The notes: a model not told the origin generated them from the sequence alone. DNA of 64,000 nt from Brachypodius melanocephalos (GCA_013398615.1 VZSR01003807.1:41976310-42040309); one strand, 5' to 3'; counted from the stretch's first letter, positions 1 through 12,794 are shown. Translations and numbers: made by a program.

Positions 1-1429
1 TACATTATAAGTGGTTTCTGGTATGGATAGCAAACAGCGCATCAGTGACAGACAGACCACCCTTCTGCCAGATGTCAATTTCCTGCTCAACATTTGAGGA
101 GGGCACAAGAGCCGCCAAAGTAAAGGTTACGGGACTGTTTTCTTAACTGCAGAAAATAGCATGTTTTTCTCTTGCTTCACAGCAGAAGCATTTTGGCTGA
201 AATTTTCCAAAAGATTTCTTCACAAGGCAAATGCTGCACACGGAAAATTTCAACCTAAACCGTTAGTTTGGCAAAAGTATAAGCAACGAGGTCTTATAAC
301 AGGAAATGTTTGAAGCCTTAATACTAAGCAGTGCTACCAATTCAGCATATAATTTACTCAGCACCACCCTTATGCACTGACAAAGATATTCAGCACCTTG
401 CAAGGCCAAGCTGTGAACTTGGAAGGAATGAGCCGTAGCTCCCAGTTAATGCTGACAAGTGTTGACTATTCTCTTTTAACCACAATCTTTGGCCATTTTT
501 TGCAGCACTGCTGTTTGCATTCTACAGCTACACCATATTCTTAAAAGCCCTTCACTAAGTTTGACACTCATGATGATTTCAACAAAGATTGAAAGAAGAG
601 AAAGATGACTTGCTTAGTTTCCATCAAAGCTTTTATGACTAAGGTAGTTTTTGAACCCTTTTTACTCTTCCATGAAGACACTTGCCCATCTATGGTTGTC
701 CTGTTGGAACATGAGGCTATCCACATTACCAGGTGTAGGATCCACATCATCAAATATACGATACATGAGCATTGCATACAAAGAATACTCCACAAAAGTG
801 ATGCCAAGACTTCAAAATGTGAGTTACTAGTATACAGGCCTCACTGTCTTTTTCATTAGATGGGCAGTGACCTCAGGTGCTAAGGGAATTTGCTTTTGGC
901 TTCTGTAATCCAGAATAATTTTACAGTATCACTGTATGTAGAAAAAACCTGCCATCAATAATAGGTCTAGAAAAGCTCCTCTTCTGAGATTTTTCAGTCA
1001 CGTTACTTGTGCACTGTATTTTTCTACTGGTTCGGACTCAGAAACATATAAGAAAGGTGTGTTTTCTTTCTCTGAGCTGATAATTTTAGTGTAACGAGAT
1101 GTGAGAGTGACAGTCTTTCAAATTTCAAACTCATCCTTAGACTTGAATTGCAAGAACTCCTTTCTTGCTGCTTCTGTTGAAGCATTAAGCTTCCAAATCA
1201 GAGGGAGAGAACATATATGACCTAACAATGTCACCAAGCCCACTGAAAGGAATGCTTGCAGGAGGCGTCTGGCGCACCCCTCTTGAACTGAAAGTGGTCA
1301 TAGAGGTCATTTCAGTAGTACAACACCCCTTCCTAGAGGGGATACCACCTCTTATCTAGCACTGCTGTGCTATGTCCAGTCAGCTGCCCAAAAAGAAAAG
1401 CTGAGGGTAAAAACATATATCTAATTGTA
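1..1429. other. Unannotated AT-rich stretch
   Basis: No gene, RNA or repeat family recognised. Reading frames are short (84 codons at most) and show no domain. The right-hand edge may hold more of the adjoining LTR-type element than I can align by eye. Confidence 0.5.
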
Positions 1430-2184
1430 TTCAGTTTGCATAGAAAGCTTTTCAGAACAAGAGGCCAACAGGGTTGTCTTCTGTGAGAAGATGCTAGAAG
1501 CTTCCTCTGTGTCCAATAAAGCCAATGTCAGCTGGCACTGATGAGTGGCAGTCATTGTACCTCAAATTTACTGTGCAGGAGTGAATTGCAGTCGGAGAGA
1601 GCAAGAATAAACACGAGGAACCATTCTGCAGACATCAAGGTCAGTGAAAAAGTACAAAGAGGCACTCCAGGTGCTAGAGCAGAGATTCCCTTGCAGCCTG
1701 TAGTGCAGACCATGGTGAGGCAGCTGTACCCGTGCAGGCAAAGGAGGACTAAAGTGGAACAAGGATCCACCTATAGCCCCTGGGGGAGCACACACTGGGG
1801 CAGGGATAGAGTGTGAGTGGTCCTCCCCCTGAGTGTGAAGGAGCAACAGAGACAACATATGATAAACTTCCCTTCCCGGTTCCCCTGCACCACTTGGTGG
1901 GAGGAGGTAGAGAAATGGCAAGGGAAGTTGAGCCTGGGGAAGAAAGGAGGGTGGAGAAATGTGTTTTAAGATTTCATTTTATTTCTTCTTACCCTACACT
2001 GGCTTGACTGGTAACAAATCAAACTAATTTTGTCAAATTGACTACAACTGGTCAGTGATCTCTCCCTGCCCTTATCTTGACCCTTGAGCCTTTTGTTATT
2101 TCTTCTTTTCACTGTTCAGCTGAGTAGAGGAGTGAGAGTGGCACTGGTGGGAAGCCAGTGTCCAGCCACAGTCAGCCCACTACA
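1430..2184 (+). mobile_element. Fragment of an avian ERV-like LTR element
   Basis: This block matches, from memory of bird genomes, a dispersed endogenous-retrovirus-derived repeat. Recognisable landmarks in order are a segment around 1475-1535 (AGAAGATGCTAGAAGCTTCC), a segment around 1580-1700 that includes a CAGACATCAAGGTCAGTGAA stretch, a G-rich segment with CCTCCCCCTGAGTGTGAAGG near 1820-1845, an A/T-rich stretch near 1970-2030, and a terminus resembling CAGCCCACTACA at 2184. The 5' end is uncertain. The part between about 1535 and 1575 appears deleted relative to the version I remember. There is no intact gag, pol or env frame, so it is inert. I am confident that it is LTR-derived but not of the family name. 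Confidence 0.65.
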
Positions 2185-4285
2185 CAAATGTTAGAGAGTG
2201 AGATTCACGAGGAAAAATGCAAAAATAAAGCATACTGTTGCAAAGCCAGAGCCTTAAGAATGAGAAGAACTAAATGAAATTTAACCATGCCAAATTTTTC
2301 AAAATTAATTATTGTATAGCCAGATTACCTATCAGCTTCCATATAGAGATATCACAGGACATTAGGTGATCGTGGTTAAAGGCAAAAGAGTTGTTGTTAC
2401 AGGCAGCAATAAGACACTGTGAGTGTGTAATTTCCAAGGAATCAGTTGAAAGGTAGGTACACTATCTTAGAGACAAAAAGCCACAACCTTTAATGAAGTT
2501 TAATATCTAAGAAAACATTGAACAACAAGAATAACCTATTTTGTATGAAGGCTAGATCTGGCATTAGAAAAGAAGGATTAAATCTTCATGATTCAAGAAA
2601 TTAATCCTGAAAATGAGCACTCAGTATCCCAGGATTCAATGAAAAAACTGTTAATGCAAAATCAGAACATAGTTTTCTTGTTTCCCTTTGCCCAAGTGGA
2701 GTTTTACCTGCTGGCAACTTAGCAGACATTGATGTTCAATTTGTACAAGAGAGCTGCAACTTTCTGCTGAAGTATTGTTGGACTTCTTTCATTACTAAAT
2801 ATGTTTTCATTTCATCTTTGGCAAAAGAAGAGCTGATGATTAGAAATAAATTTATATGGAGACAAAATGAAGAGACACAGGAAAGTCAGTATTTCTATTT
2901 GTTCTGAAGACTTTTATTATGCTTCCACTTTTACATATGTATATTTTATCATTTGAAAGTGACTGTGCCTAAAAGGAATGATAGAATTTAAAAAGAAATG
3001 TCAGTACCAAATACTGCCTTCCATTTACCTCAAATGACCAATTCATTTTCACTGAGAAGCTACTGCTGAGCCTTGGTCATAAAGATGCTGTAGAATTACT
3101 GATACAAGCTTTGCCGAGAATTTTGTCATTTACTTCATTTCATCTACTCATAAAAGCATGGCCTAGTGAATCAAATGGCAGCTGGAATGTTCCTGGATGG
3201 AAAATTAGAACTCTGTTTTAAGAAAAATGTTAGAGTTTGAACATTTGGTTTCATTTTAAAGTAGAATAAAAGTGACATCCTTTCAAAGATTTAATTTAAA
3301 ATACAAAACAGCCTACATCCCCATGGTTAGGATGCGGGAATAAAATCTGTTTGGAAGATTTTCAATAAGTTGTATTTTGTTGGGAAACAGCAGTTTGTTA
3401 AAATGGGAAACAAATCTGTTTATCAGTCTGTTGTTAAAAGAACTTTTAGATGTATAACAACATTTCTCATTCAAGTTGTAAGACTGACCTTGCAAAGGGA
3501 TTTGATCTTAATTCTTCCAAGCCCCCAGTGATTTCTCACAGAAAAATGGCCATTAGGATTAGACTTGAGTTCCTACTCTGAGACAAGCTTCCCATGTTAT
3601 CTTGGACAAGTTGCTTTGGTCCAGATTGTTTAAAGGAATTCAATGTCTAAACCCACTATGTATGCACATTTTTTCCAGTTTAACTGCATGGTCTAATCTT
3701 ACAAAGAGGCCAGAGTAAATGTCAGAACAAGATATGGGAACACCAACTACAGACCATCATTGGAGAAGATAACAGCTTGACATTTAGAGGTGGTGGGAAC
3801 AAATACATCGAGATTGAGTACTGGTGGCAAAGGATGTTGAAAAGAAGCAAGCGGTCAAGCTTCAAGCTCACACCCTGCTCCCAAAGCTGCAGAATTTAGA
3901 AAACTGAATTGAACATTGACATAGCTGGAAGCTCTGTCTCCTGATCTGTTTTACAGATCAATCAAACTGCATTTTAAAGCTATTTTATCCAAGAGACTAC
4001 ATGACTGGGAAAAGTTTCAGAACCTGACTTTTGACTGCCAAACAATTTTTTTACCCATTATTGAAAAAATATTAATTTGCCATTTTACACTCATTGGCAA
4101 TGATGTCCTTTGACTTATATGGTTTCATTCTTCACTGGAATTTGTGTACCCAGTGTACCTACAGCTAACAATCATAACCATTCTAAATTCTGGTTTTCTA
4201 GGTTAGACAACCTATCTTTTTTACTATCCCTTTGTAAATAAAGTTTATCTCAGTTGCAAAATCTGATAGCCCTCCTCCACACAAA
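2185..4285. other. Unannotated AT-rich stretch
   Basis: About 2.1 kb with no recognisable gene, RNA or repeat. Frames are very short (about 60 codons at most). Confidence 0.5.
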
Positions 4286-4742
4286 GAATCTCACAGTCAT
4301 TTACCCTGGGAAAGACCTCCAAGAGTAGCAAGTCCAACTATTAACCCTGCATGACCACATTCACCACTAAACCATAACCCTGAGCACCACATCCACATAC
4401 CTTTTGAAGACTTCCAGGGGTAGGGACCACTTCCCTGGGGAGCCTATTCCAAAGCCTGACCACCCTTTCAATGAAGACATCTTTCTTAATATCTAATCTA
4501 AACCTCAACTGGTGCAACTTAAGGCCATTTCCTCTTGCCCTGTAGCTTTTTACCCAGGAGAAGAGACCAACTATCACCTGGTTACACCTCCTTTCAGGTT
4601 TTTGTAGAAGAGCAATAAGGTCCCACCTGAGCCTCCATCTTTCAAGGCTAAACAACCCCAGTTCTCTCAGCTGCTTCTTATAAAAGCCATGCTCCAGACC
4701 CTTTACCAGATTCATTGCCCTTCTTTGGGCACTTTCCAATGT
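4286..4742 (-). mobile_element. CR1 LINE, 5'-truncated 3' fragment
   Basis: CR1 is a non-LTR retrotransposon whose ORF2 encodes an endonuclease and reverse transcriptase; most copies are cut short at the 5' end. Read on the minus strand this copy retains the C-terminal end of ORF2 as one uninterrupted frame of 132 codons (4341-4739). It carries the family's typical peptides VKGLEH, LRELGLFSLER, ARGNGLKLHQ, RFRLDIKK and WNRLPREVV. The 3' untranslated tail lies at 4286-4340 and has lost clean ATTCTATG units. No endonuclease or catalytic reverse-transcriptase part is present, so it cannot move on its own. Confidence 0.93.
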
Positions 4743-4859
4743 GAATTTTCTTCATCACATAGCATATTTCCTCATCTTTTTCTGGTAATACTTTGCTGTA
4801 TGGACTCCAGGATCCCTCAGCTTTTCCCAGTATGGAAAATCATCTATCTATGTATTTAT

Positions 4860-5090
4860 CTATCTATTTGTTTTGATGATGCTTGGTTCATCAACAAATT
4901 TTGTAGATGATTTTTACTCATTGTGCCAAGTTCAGTATTGAAAATGTGAAAAACTATTGAAATAATAAATTGTCCCAGAGACTGATTCTTTAGGGGTTCC
5001 AGCTGTAAATCCTTTTCAGCCCAATCTGCCCTTTTTAGCACTTGCCTACTCATGTTTCCTGTCACCCACAGAGTTTTCTGCACTAGTGCA
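4860..5090 (-). mobile_element. Possible ancient CR1 fragment
   Basis: The plus-strand text around 4885-5005 (a TCATCAACAAATTTTGTAGA phrase, then a stretch ending CCAGAGACTGATTCTTTAGG) resembles the reverse complement of the CR1 or L3 reverse-transcriptase region, in very diverged form. It may belong with the neighbouring CR1 or be an older separate insertion. The similarity is by eye only. Confidence 0.35.
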
Positions 5091-8000
5091 ATTACTCTTT
5101 CTTAGTATGTTATTTTCAGCTCTAGACTCAAACTCTGCTCCTGTTACAAGACTTGAGCTTCTGCTCCAACTTAATGTATCAGAGATTTGAATGTGATCTC
5201 TCACACCCCAGTGAGTGACAGACTTGGAAGATCACTGACTTCAAAATTCCCCTTTTCTTATGGCTGAATAAATATCCTTCCAAGCAGAGTCAGTGTAAGA
5301 ATTGTTTAAAACCAAGGGAGTGTTCGGAGCAGGGAAGTGCAGGAAGACTCCCAGTAAGTGAAGAGAAATTCATGAAAATTTGGAGGAAAGTGGGGCCTCT
5401 AAGTGAGAATTCTTCTTCCCCTGCTCAAACAGCTGTACATTATGTACAACAACCACGAGTGAAGTCCTTATTTCTCTCTAAGGAGATGTGCCTTAATCAG
5501 CCTAGATGGCAGCTGCAATTTTGCAGCTTCCAGTGGGTGTTGCTCGTAAGTTTGAGTCAGGTATAAACAAGGTGTCAATTTATTACCACAATAATTTTCA
5601 ATTTGTGGCACAGGCAGGTTCAGAAATATGGTAAAAAAATGTGAAATTCTGAAAAATATTTTTTAATGTTTGATCGCATTCACTGGTTTGTCCTCAAATT
5701 TAATTTAACAGTAAATGCTAATGAAGTAGTAGAATATCCACTATTGGCAGGAAGAAAAGCTACCGATATCTGGTTTTCTCTGTTTAGTTTTCCTCTGTTT
5801 TAACATAAGCATTTTTCTAGCATGAATGGATACAGATTTTCCATTAAAAACTGCTAGCAGTGGATGAGTAAATGTCTGCCAATGTTACAGCCAGTTCATG
5901 AAGAATCCAGCTCCACGGTCTCGCCAGCACAGCAATTAGGACCACATGTGCTAGAGAGGGAAGGGAAACCCATGCATAGTGATGACAGTCCCATAAGGCC
6001 TGATGGCTGTCTTTCCATTCCCAAATTTCAGAGGCTTTTAAAAGCATATCTGCCTATTAGAAAGTTTTTGGAGTGTGTTTTTTAAACCCACAGTACTCCT
6101 TTCGTTATTATTGTTCATCCCTTCTTTAACTATTGAATTTATATCTTATTATGTCAGGAAAAGAGTCAGTTTTTAAATTATTTAAGGCAAGAACCAATAA
6201 TAGAAGAACACAGAGCATGTATATAGCTTGTATCCATATAGATAGGAATATGTGTATATGTGGGTGTATGTGACAAAATATACAAGAATATTAAACTACA
6301 AATATTTAGACTGTGAGTGACTTCTGGGACTGGCACCAGCCTTTGGAAGCTTCTACACCTCAGTCAAGGAATTTGCTTCATGCAGGATTTTGTCACTTGT
6401 TTAGCAGCCAGTATGAAATTAATTTGGGGTTATGCTTTCTTCTCAAGAAATGTACAAATCATGCTAGAGTAATTGAATTTTAATAATATGTTTTGCAAAA
6501 GTGTTTGTAAGCTGGGATAGATATGGAACTCAAACTGTACTACTGCTATAAAGTTTATTAGTAATTTGAGCAATTAAATCCATAATGGCAATTATATATA
6601 TGTAGGTTGTGACTCTGATTAAAACATAAATCTAACAGCAAACTGCAATAAAGTGATAGCAGCAATCAAGGGACAGAAGGATCAACATTCCAAAATAGGA
6701 TTAAAGGTTGCTGACATACAGACAGAGAGCTCACTCTTTCATATCTTTCAAAGAACAACTCAACCTTGCTCAGTGACAGCAGACACAGAAGAAAACAGGA
6801 TTACTGAGGGATGGCACACTGCCTGAGGTACTATGGAACAGACTGCACAGACGTGAGCCAGGATGGAGGCATTAACACAGGCTGTCAGTGCAGAGACCAG
6901 GAGGACACCCAGTTCCATGATTCACAACCTAAGAGGCATGTCCAGTCTCTTCTGGATTTACCAGATGGGTTAACACTCAGTGGGCACATCTGTCTCTGAA
7001 GGGCAGCCTGAAGTTGGCAAGGCCACCATGCCACCTCCCTCACATCAGCCACCAGACCGTCCTGGCCAGGCTGGTATGTCGGGCATCTTGTGACCCCTCT
7101 GTGTAGGTAATTGGGTAAACCAAAGGCACAGGCTCACATCCCAAAATATGGCTGTCCCTACAACAAAACACCCTGCATGATGCCTGGTCATTGTCACCAT
7201 CCCTCTGTCAGACCACTGCCAGCTGGGGACATCTCTCCTGCCAGGCTCTCTTCCCAGGATATTTGGACTGTGGACTCCCTGGTTCAGGAGAAGGAAAAGG
7301 CTATGGTATGAGCACAGGTAACAGGTTGGGTTATTGCTCTTGTGGCTGGAGAATGGTCCTTGCTCTCTTTCTTTCTAGCTTTACTTACCTGATCAGCATA
7401 CACTCCCCACAAGGCACATGTTGTCTTCCTAAATTTTGGGGGGATTGAGTGCTACAGAGTGCAGTTCTTGTAACATGTCAGATTCTGGATGTCTGCCTTA
7501 GAGCACATACTGCGTTTCAGATAAGTACTGGACTCACTACAATTACTGAGGCACACTGCTGCAAAGAGATCAATATTTTCAATTATTTGCCTTAGTCAGT
7601 TCATTAAGCACTGTGCTTGAAAGTGATGTATTTTTTTTTTTTTTGTGAAGATGCTCACTTTTTTCACATAATCAAAAATCATTACTTTAGCTTTACATTG
7701 GTAATGTTTACCAACATAGCCCATGCATTCATTTGGTGCCCAGAGCTGATAAGAAATGCCTGCAGAATACTGAACTACAGAAGAACAATATTGTATTTGA
7801 GATGGGTACTGCCAGAGAAAGCCCTGACATCTAGCGACTAAAGGCTGGTAGGAATTGTAAATCCCCAAAGAGTTGAAACCACACTCATTTTTTTTTTTAA
7901 GTCATGGCGCTTTGCCAACAGGATACGGCTCTGTTACAGCATTGCAGTGAAGTGGTTAGGGTCAGAATTGCATTTAGGCACAGTCATTGTTGGATAACTG

Positions 8001-8619
8001 CCTGCCCAGCCTCACTCATTCACACACAGTACATATGTTTATAATGCATTTTGAGGCCTCTGTAACATGGACTTGAAACCAAAAGAGAGAACAATAAAGA
8101 TTTAACCAACCAGCATAGCTGGTTCATTTCCCAGACTCTGAACTCTATCCAGAAGACACAGCCAGACATGGCTTGAAGAAAGAGCCCATAACACAGAGAA
8201 TGAAAGAAGAAGATGGAGAGAAAAGGAGTTTTCAGGGCATCAGTTAAGGAAAAAAAATAGCCTTGCTTACATATGGGACTAAGGAGTCTACAGATGTGCA
8301 CATGATGAAACATCCTCAGCTTCAGGCATGCATTTCTCAGGAAATCACTAACTTCCAGTGCAGCCCCTGATATTGGCCTGTTAGATAGAAGAGCTCTGAA
8401 CCTGCATTTCCTCTTCACATATTATTCTCCTGATATTTTAAGAAAGCAGATTTACAATACTTTTGTACATGGATCCTACCAATCAGGGTGTATATGGCTG
8501 CAAAATTAAGAATCTTGTAAGACACAATTAAAAAAAATATCCTTCAGGGCACAGCTATGCTGTGGAGTACAGGGCAGTGCTGTGCAATAACTGTGTCGTA
8601 CAAGGAGAGGAGGAAAGAG
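5091..8619. other. Unannotated stretch with minor simple repeats
   Basis: No gene recognised. It contains a TA/TG-rich run near 6215-6290 and a T14 homopolymer at 7631-7644. A region at about 6780-7450 is visibly richer in G and C than its surroundings, but its frames (85 codons at most) show no known domain. A 132-codon minus-strand frame at 8020-8418 has no recognisable domain and is probably chance. Confidence 0.5.
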
Positions 8620-8985
8620 CTGTGACTGTTCTGCCTAGAGGAGAAAGCTCAGGTGAGTCTTCTGAAAGTGGTGTCCAAGAGTAGTAAAGAAAATGGAGTG
8701 AGGATCTTCCCAGGGATTTCCAATGACAGGACAAGAGGCACTGGGAACTAATTGAAATAGAGGAAATTTCATTTAAGTGTAGGAAATGCTTTTTCTTTTA
8801 AATGTGAAGCTGACTGAGCATAGGAGCAGGCTTCCCAGAGAGGTTGTAAAGTCTCCATCATTGGAGATATTTAAAACCCACTTGGATATAATCCTCTGCA
8901 AGATGCTCTAGCTGACCCCAGACTGAATTAGATGTCTCCAGAGGTGTGATCCAGTCTGAAACTGTGGTTCTGCAGTCTGTAAACA
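8620..8985 (+). mobile_element. CR1 LINE, older 3' fragment
   Basis: The order of blocks follows a CR1 3' end: a GACAGGACAAGAGGCACTGG block near 8725-8745, GAAATTTCATTTAAGTG near 8763-8780, CTTCCCAGAGAGGTTGT near 8830-8848, a GTCTCCATCATTGGAGATAT block, then GATGTCTCCAGAGGTGTGAT and a degraded tail ending about 8985. The frame is broken and divergence is higher than in the copies at 34.4 kb or 58.5 kb, so it belongs to an older subfamily. Confidence 0.85.
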
Positions 8986-11900
8986 TGCAGTGATAGATCA
9001 CCCCGGGACAAATCAGCCAGGCTCAGTTGGTGGTGTGCTGTGCTCAACCAGATTTTTGTTTCAGTGCCACCTAACACGATTTAAAACTTCTGACTCTCCA
9101 GCCGGTGCCTCTGTATGTTACATGCATTAGAGCATTTAGATTGCTCCACAGCAGTATCCTACACATGGCCTTGGATACCTGCAAAATGCCTTCAGTTTGA
9201 GTTTTCTTCATCTAATTCTATCTGCTCTCAAGTTTTGCATGGCTTTCTAAAGGCCTGGAGGTCCTAAGTGAGAGACCAAGAAACTGGACACTTGTGAACA
9301 TTATGCCCAAGTATAATGTTATTGTCTGGTCATTATATGATTAATAAAGTAATTTTTGGTGACAGGTCTATAAAGCACACATTTTACAATCTTTCTCCAT
9401 TACAGAAACCTCACTATTTGCTGCAAAAATGTCAGCCAAATAATATGAAGTGGTATCTTCCAATTAGAGCTAGGTTTTTAAAAATAACCACTCTTGCTAT
9501 TAATCAGTTTTATGTGTATTTCAGCAAATATGGGCAGAAATATTCTATTAATCATGGGACAATTTAAAAAATAGAGACACCTTAATTCAGAAAAGTAGAC
9601 AAGTTTCCTTGTTGTGTTGTTTTGGGGTTTTTTTAAGTGACAGCTCTGTGATATACCTTGGATTTAGTTACAGCATATGAGAATATGGGGTGAAACCTCA
9701 CCCCTATTGAAATTACAGAGAAATAGGCCAGGGTTTCATGCCTGAACAGTAACTGGCAAAATTAAAAGTCATAAATATTCATTTTGTTTGGAATTAATGA
9801 TGAAACAAGGATGTGTGAAATGCTTGGTTTGAGAAACATTTTGAGAATTATGAGAACGTCCATTTTACCAATTTGGTAAAATTTTTGGTCTAGATTCCTG
9901 CCTCATAATAACTTTGAACAGGATAGGTCTTGCTAGGGCATTGAGTTTAGTCTTCTATTGTTATGAATGACCACTTTAGAATAATATCCTGTATTCAGTT
10001 AACTGGCGATATCCTAAATACTTCATGATTTTATTAGTCTAAAGCAAAACCTGTTCAGTTTCCTAGTTACTACTGGCATTTTAAGTGCATTGTGTCACTT
10101 CGGCACTAGTACATTGGTAGAACTGAAAAAGTAAACTGACAGAAATAACACAACTTAGCATTAAATTAATGGGAAAGAACAACCCTTTATAAATCAAAGC
10201 AGTTATCCAAAAAGGTTGGATGCAGCTGTGCATAAACAGGAAAACTCTGCAGCTGCTCTCCTGTCCAGTCATCCAGTCTGTGAGCACACTGGCTGACATT
10301 AATGGATGAGAATTTCTCTAAGTGCGTAGAATAAATCTGTGCCTGGCCCTCAGTACCATATTTAAGTACCTTATTGTTTTCAGGCCATCTTTCTGGTATT
10401 AACAAATTGTTTTTCTGTGACTCTTAAATAAAGTTTCTTTCTGCTCAAGGAACACTTTTAAACAGCATCAAGGTATTTCTTGTTTTGAAATACTGTGTTT
10501 TCAAGTTGATACCCACCAAGTTTCTGCCTCTTAGTTTTTGAAAACTCATGGTATATACCAGTTATTAAAACCTATTCACTTGCTAAGTTATGTGCCTCCG
10601 TCTTTTGCTGATGATGTTCAAGTCATAATTTGAAATTAAGATGGTGCTACAAAGAGTCATCTTAGCTCTAGCTGGTGGTCTTGTTGAGAAAAATTGCTAG
10701 GATATAATTTTATAATAGTATAACTTTGTTATTAAAGAAATCTCAAGCAATGACACCATAAGGTGAAAAAAGAATGCCTATTTGCATGTGGTTGATACAC
10801 TCAGCTGTCTGGTAGACTGCATATTTTTATGGACCCATGGAACAAGTTGTACCTGGCATAAACCCTTGATTATCATGGAATCACTGGAGGCTTGAAGCAT
10901 CTTTGTTAGCCTGAAGTGTATCTTTTGTGGGTTAGCACTGTGAAAGTCATCTTTACAGCTCTCATCAATCTTAAAACACTCTGGAGAGACATTTTAATCC
11001 CCATGTACAGATGGTGCAAATATATCACAGAGAACTGGAAGGACCTCCTGAAAACTAACCAGCAGGTCAGCAGCAAAACTGTCATATGTGGATTCCTCCA
11101 TGAAAATAACGTACATATCCAGACATTTTATTTCCAAAAATATTGTTAGTTTGAGATAAGTGCCAAGCATTTCAATTGCTTACCTTCTTGCTCTAATCCT
11201 CATAGGCTCATACAAGGTTATCCTTCTAGCCTTAGGCAGTCAGGAGTGATGCAAATGGACACATTCCTAAGCATTTCACTGATTCTGTGGCTGTCTGGAT
11301 TTCTACGTCTAAGAGACAAAGAAAAGCAAACACAGTGATTGTGCATGCATTGGTCTATGCAGTGGTTAATGAATTATAGTCAATTAGTTATTACTGGCTG
11401 GAGTTTACCTACTCATTCCTAGATAACTATATAGTTACTTCAGACTGGTGAAACTGCTTTTTTTCCCACTTGTACCATATGTGTGCATCTAGCCAGCTAT
11501 ACATCATATTCATATAGTTCATATTCAAAGACAGGAGAAAGAAAATCCGTCATCACAGACTTTGTCTCAGCCTCACTGACAGCTTGTTTCCAAAGTGATG
11601 TCCCAGTGGTAGGTAAAGGTAGAAAGAAACCTCCTGGCTGTAAATATATGTAGCTATGGTAGCCCAAAGGAATCCAACACAGCTTAAACAACGACATATT
11701 TTGTTTTCCAGGCTGAAATGAAGTTTTTCTAGAGTTTGGATATAAAAATAAAACTGCCTGCAATCATATTACAGGTTTCTATTCTCTCAGATATTCCCTT
11801 CTGCCTTTGTGGTAGAAGTAGCCTATATTCTTTCTTTAGTGCTACTCCTCAGATTTGCTTTTGCTGTACAAACAAATCTCTCAATCAAGTGATCCTTCAG

Positions 11901-12651
11901 ATTAGGCTAAATGTCCAAGGCAAGTGTTATTGTTCTGGTAAGACTGGTAATACTTCCCCATTTTAATGTGAATGCATTAAAACAAGAAAAATTCTATACC
12001 TCCAGCATTTCCCCAGAACTTCCAGAACAGAGCAACTCCCTACTCTTCCCTGGGAAAACAGCAGAAGGGTTCAGCACATCAATATAACAAAAGTCCAGAA
12101 ATCCTACCAGTGCATCTGCATGATAATAGTACTGCTGAGGACAAGTATGGCTCTCTAGTGCAATTAAATTAAAGATGATGCCAGTCACTGGCAAGGTCAC
12201 CAGGCAAACCATAACTTGGCAAACCATAACTTCAATGGCACATAATGACAAATAATGCTAGTTAATTAATTATGATGAAAAACTGTAACAGATGTTTTAA
12301 TAGTATTTATGTCTTTAAATATGCACCAAAGCACATTCTTGTGAGACTTTTTCAGCCCTTGCCAAACAATAGCTGTGTTTGTACAGAATTTGTGGTCTAT
12401 CTTTGCTACAAATCCCTTCATAGCCCTTTTAAGAAACAGAGGAAGCTAATCCTTGTTTTTATCAATGAGGGGTTCATACAGCTAATAAATGTTTTCTACC
12501 CACTAGGGAGAACGTTTTGCTCACGTGCCTCGGTTTGTTATCTTCTTTTCACCTTGTGTCAGAATCTGACCCTTATTCTTTTTGAAACAATGCATTTCAA
12601 ATTTTTTACGTTTAGATGTTTACCCATCACTAATGAGTAAATGTGATATAT
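8986..12651. other. Unannotated AT-rich stretch
   Basis: No gene or repeat family recognised. It holds a 21-bp palindrome at 9862-9882 and a perfect 2 x 15-bp tandem duplication at 12203-12232. A 122-codon frame at 12272-12640 (plus) lies in AT-rich DNA and has no recognisable domain. Confidence 0.5.
12203..12232 (+). repeat. Perfect 2 x 15-bp tandem duplication
   Basis: GGCAAACCATAACTT occurs twice in direct succession (12203-12217 and 12218-12232) without a mismatch. It looks like a recent replication-slippage event. Confidence 0.9.
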
Positions 12652-12794
12652 TCATAGAATCACAGAATGTTCTGAGTTGGAAGGGACCCACAAGTATCAC
12701 TGAGTGCAGCTCCTAAGTGAATGGCCTGTGAGGAGATCTAATCTGGGACCTTGGTGTTATTAGCATCATGCTTTAACCATTTGAGCTAAGGGCA
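12652..12794 (-). mobile_element. tRNA-Ile-derived SINE with CR1 tail (TguSINE1-like)
   Basis: Read on the minus strand, the head resembles tRNA-Ile(AAT). It has TTAGCTCAAATGG (A-box region), the anticodon-loop stretch GATGCTAATAACACC with the AAT anticodon intact (12759-12761), and a decayed B-box region (CCCAGATTAGATCTCC). The tail then reads CTTGTGGGTCCCTTCCAACT followed by TGTGATTCTATGA, which is a CR1-type 3' end. This two-part structure is that of TguSINE1, a passerine SINE thought to be moved by CR1 enzymes through the shared tail. Box decay and mismatches in the stems mean it is not a working tRNA gene. No clear target-site duplication was seen, as is usual for CR1-type insertion. Confidence 0.9.

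Noticed and set aside
8020..8418. 132-codon open frame on the minus strand
   Set aside because: No domain, no splice context and AT-rich random-looking composition. Frames of this length are expected by chance in 64 kb of such DNA.
12272..12640. 122-codon open frame on the plus strand
   Set aside because: Rich in Phe, Leu and Cys as expected from T-rich DNA; no recognisable domain or neighbouring exon.
12652..12794. Functional tRNA-Ile gene
   Set aside because: The head is decayed (B box and stem mismatches) and fused to a CR1-type tail, so it is a SINE.
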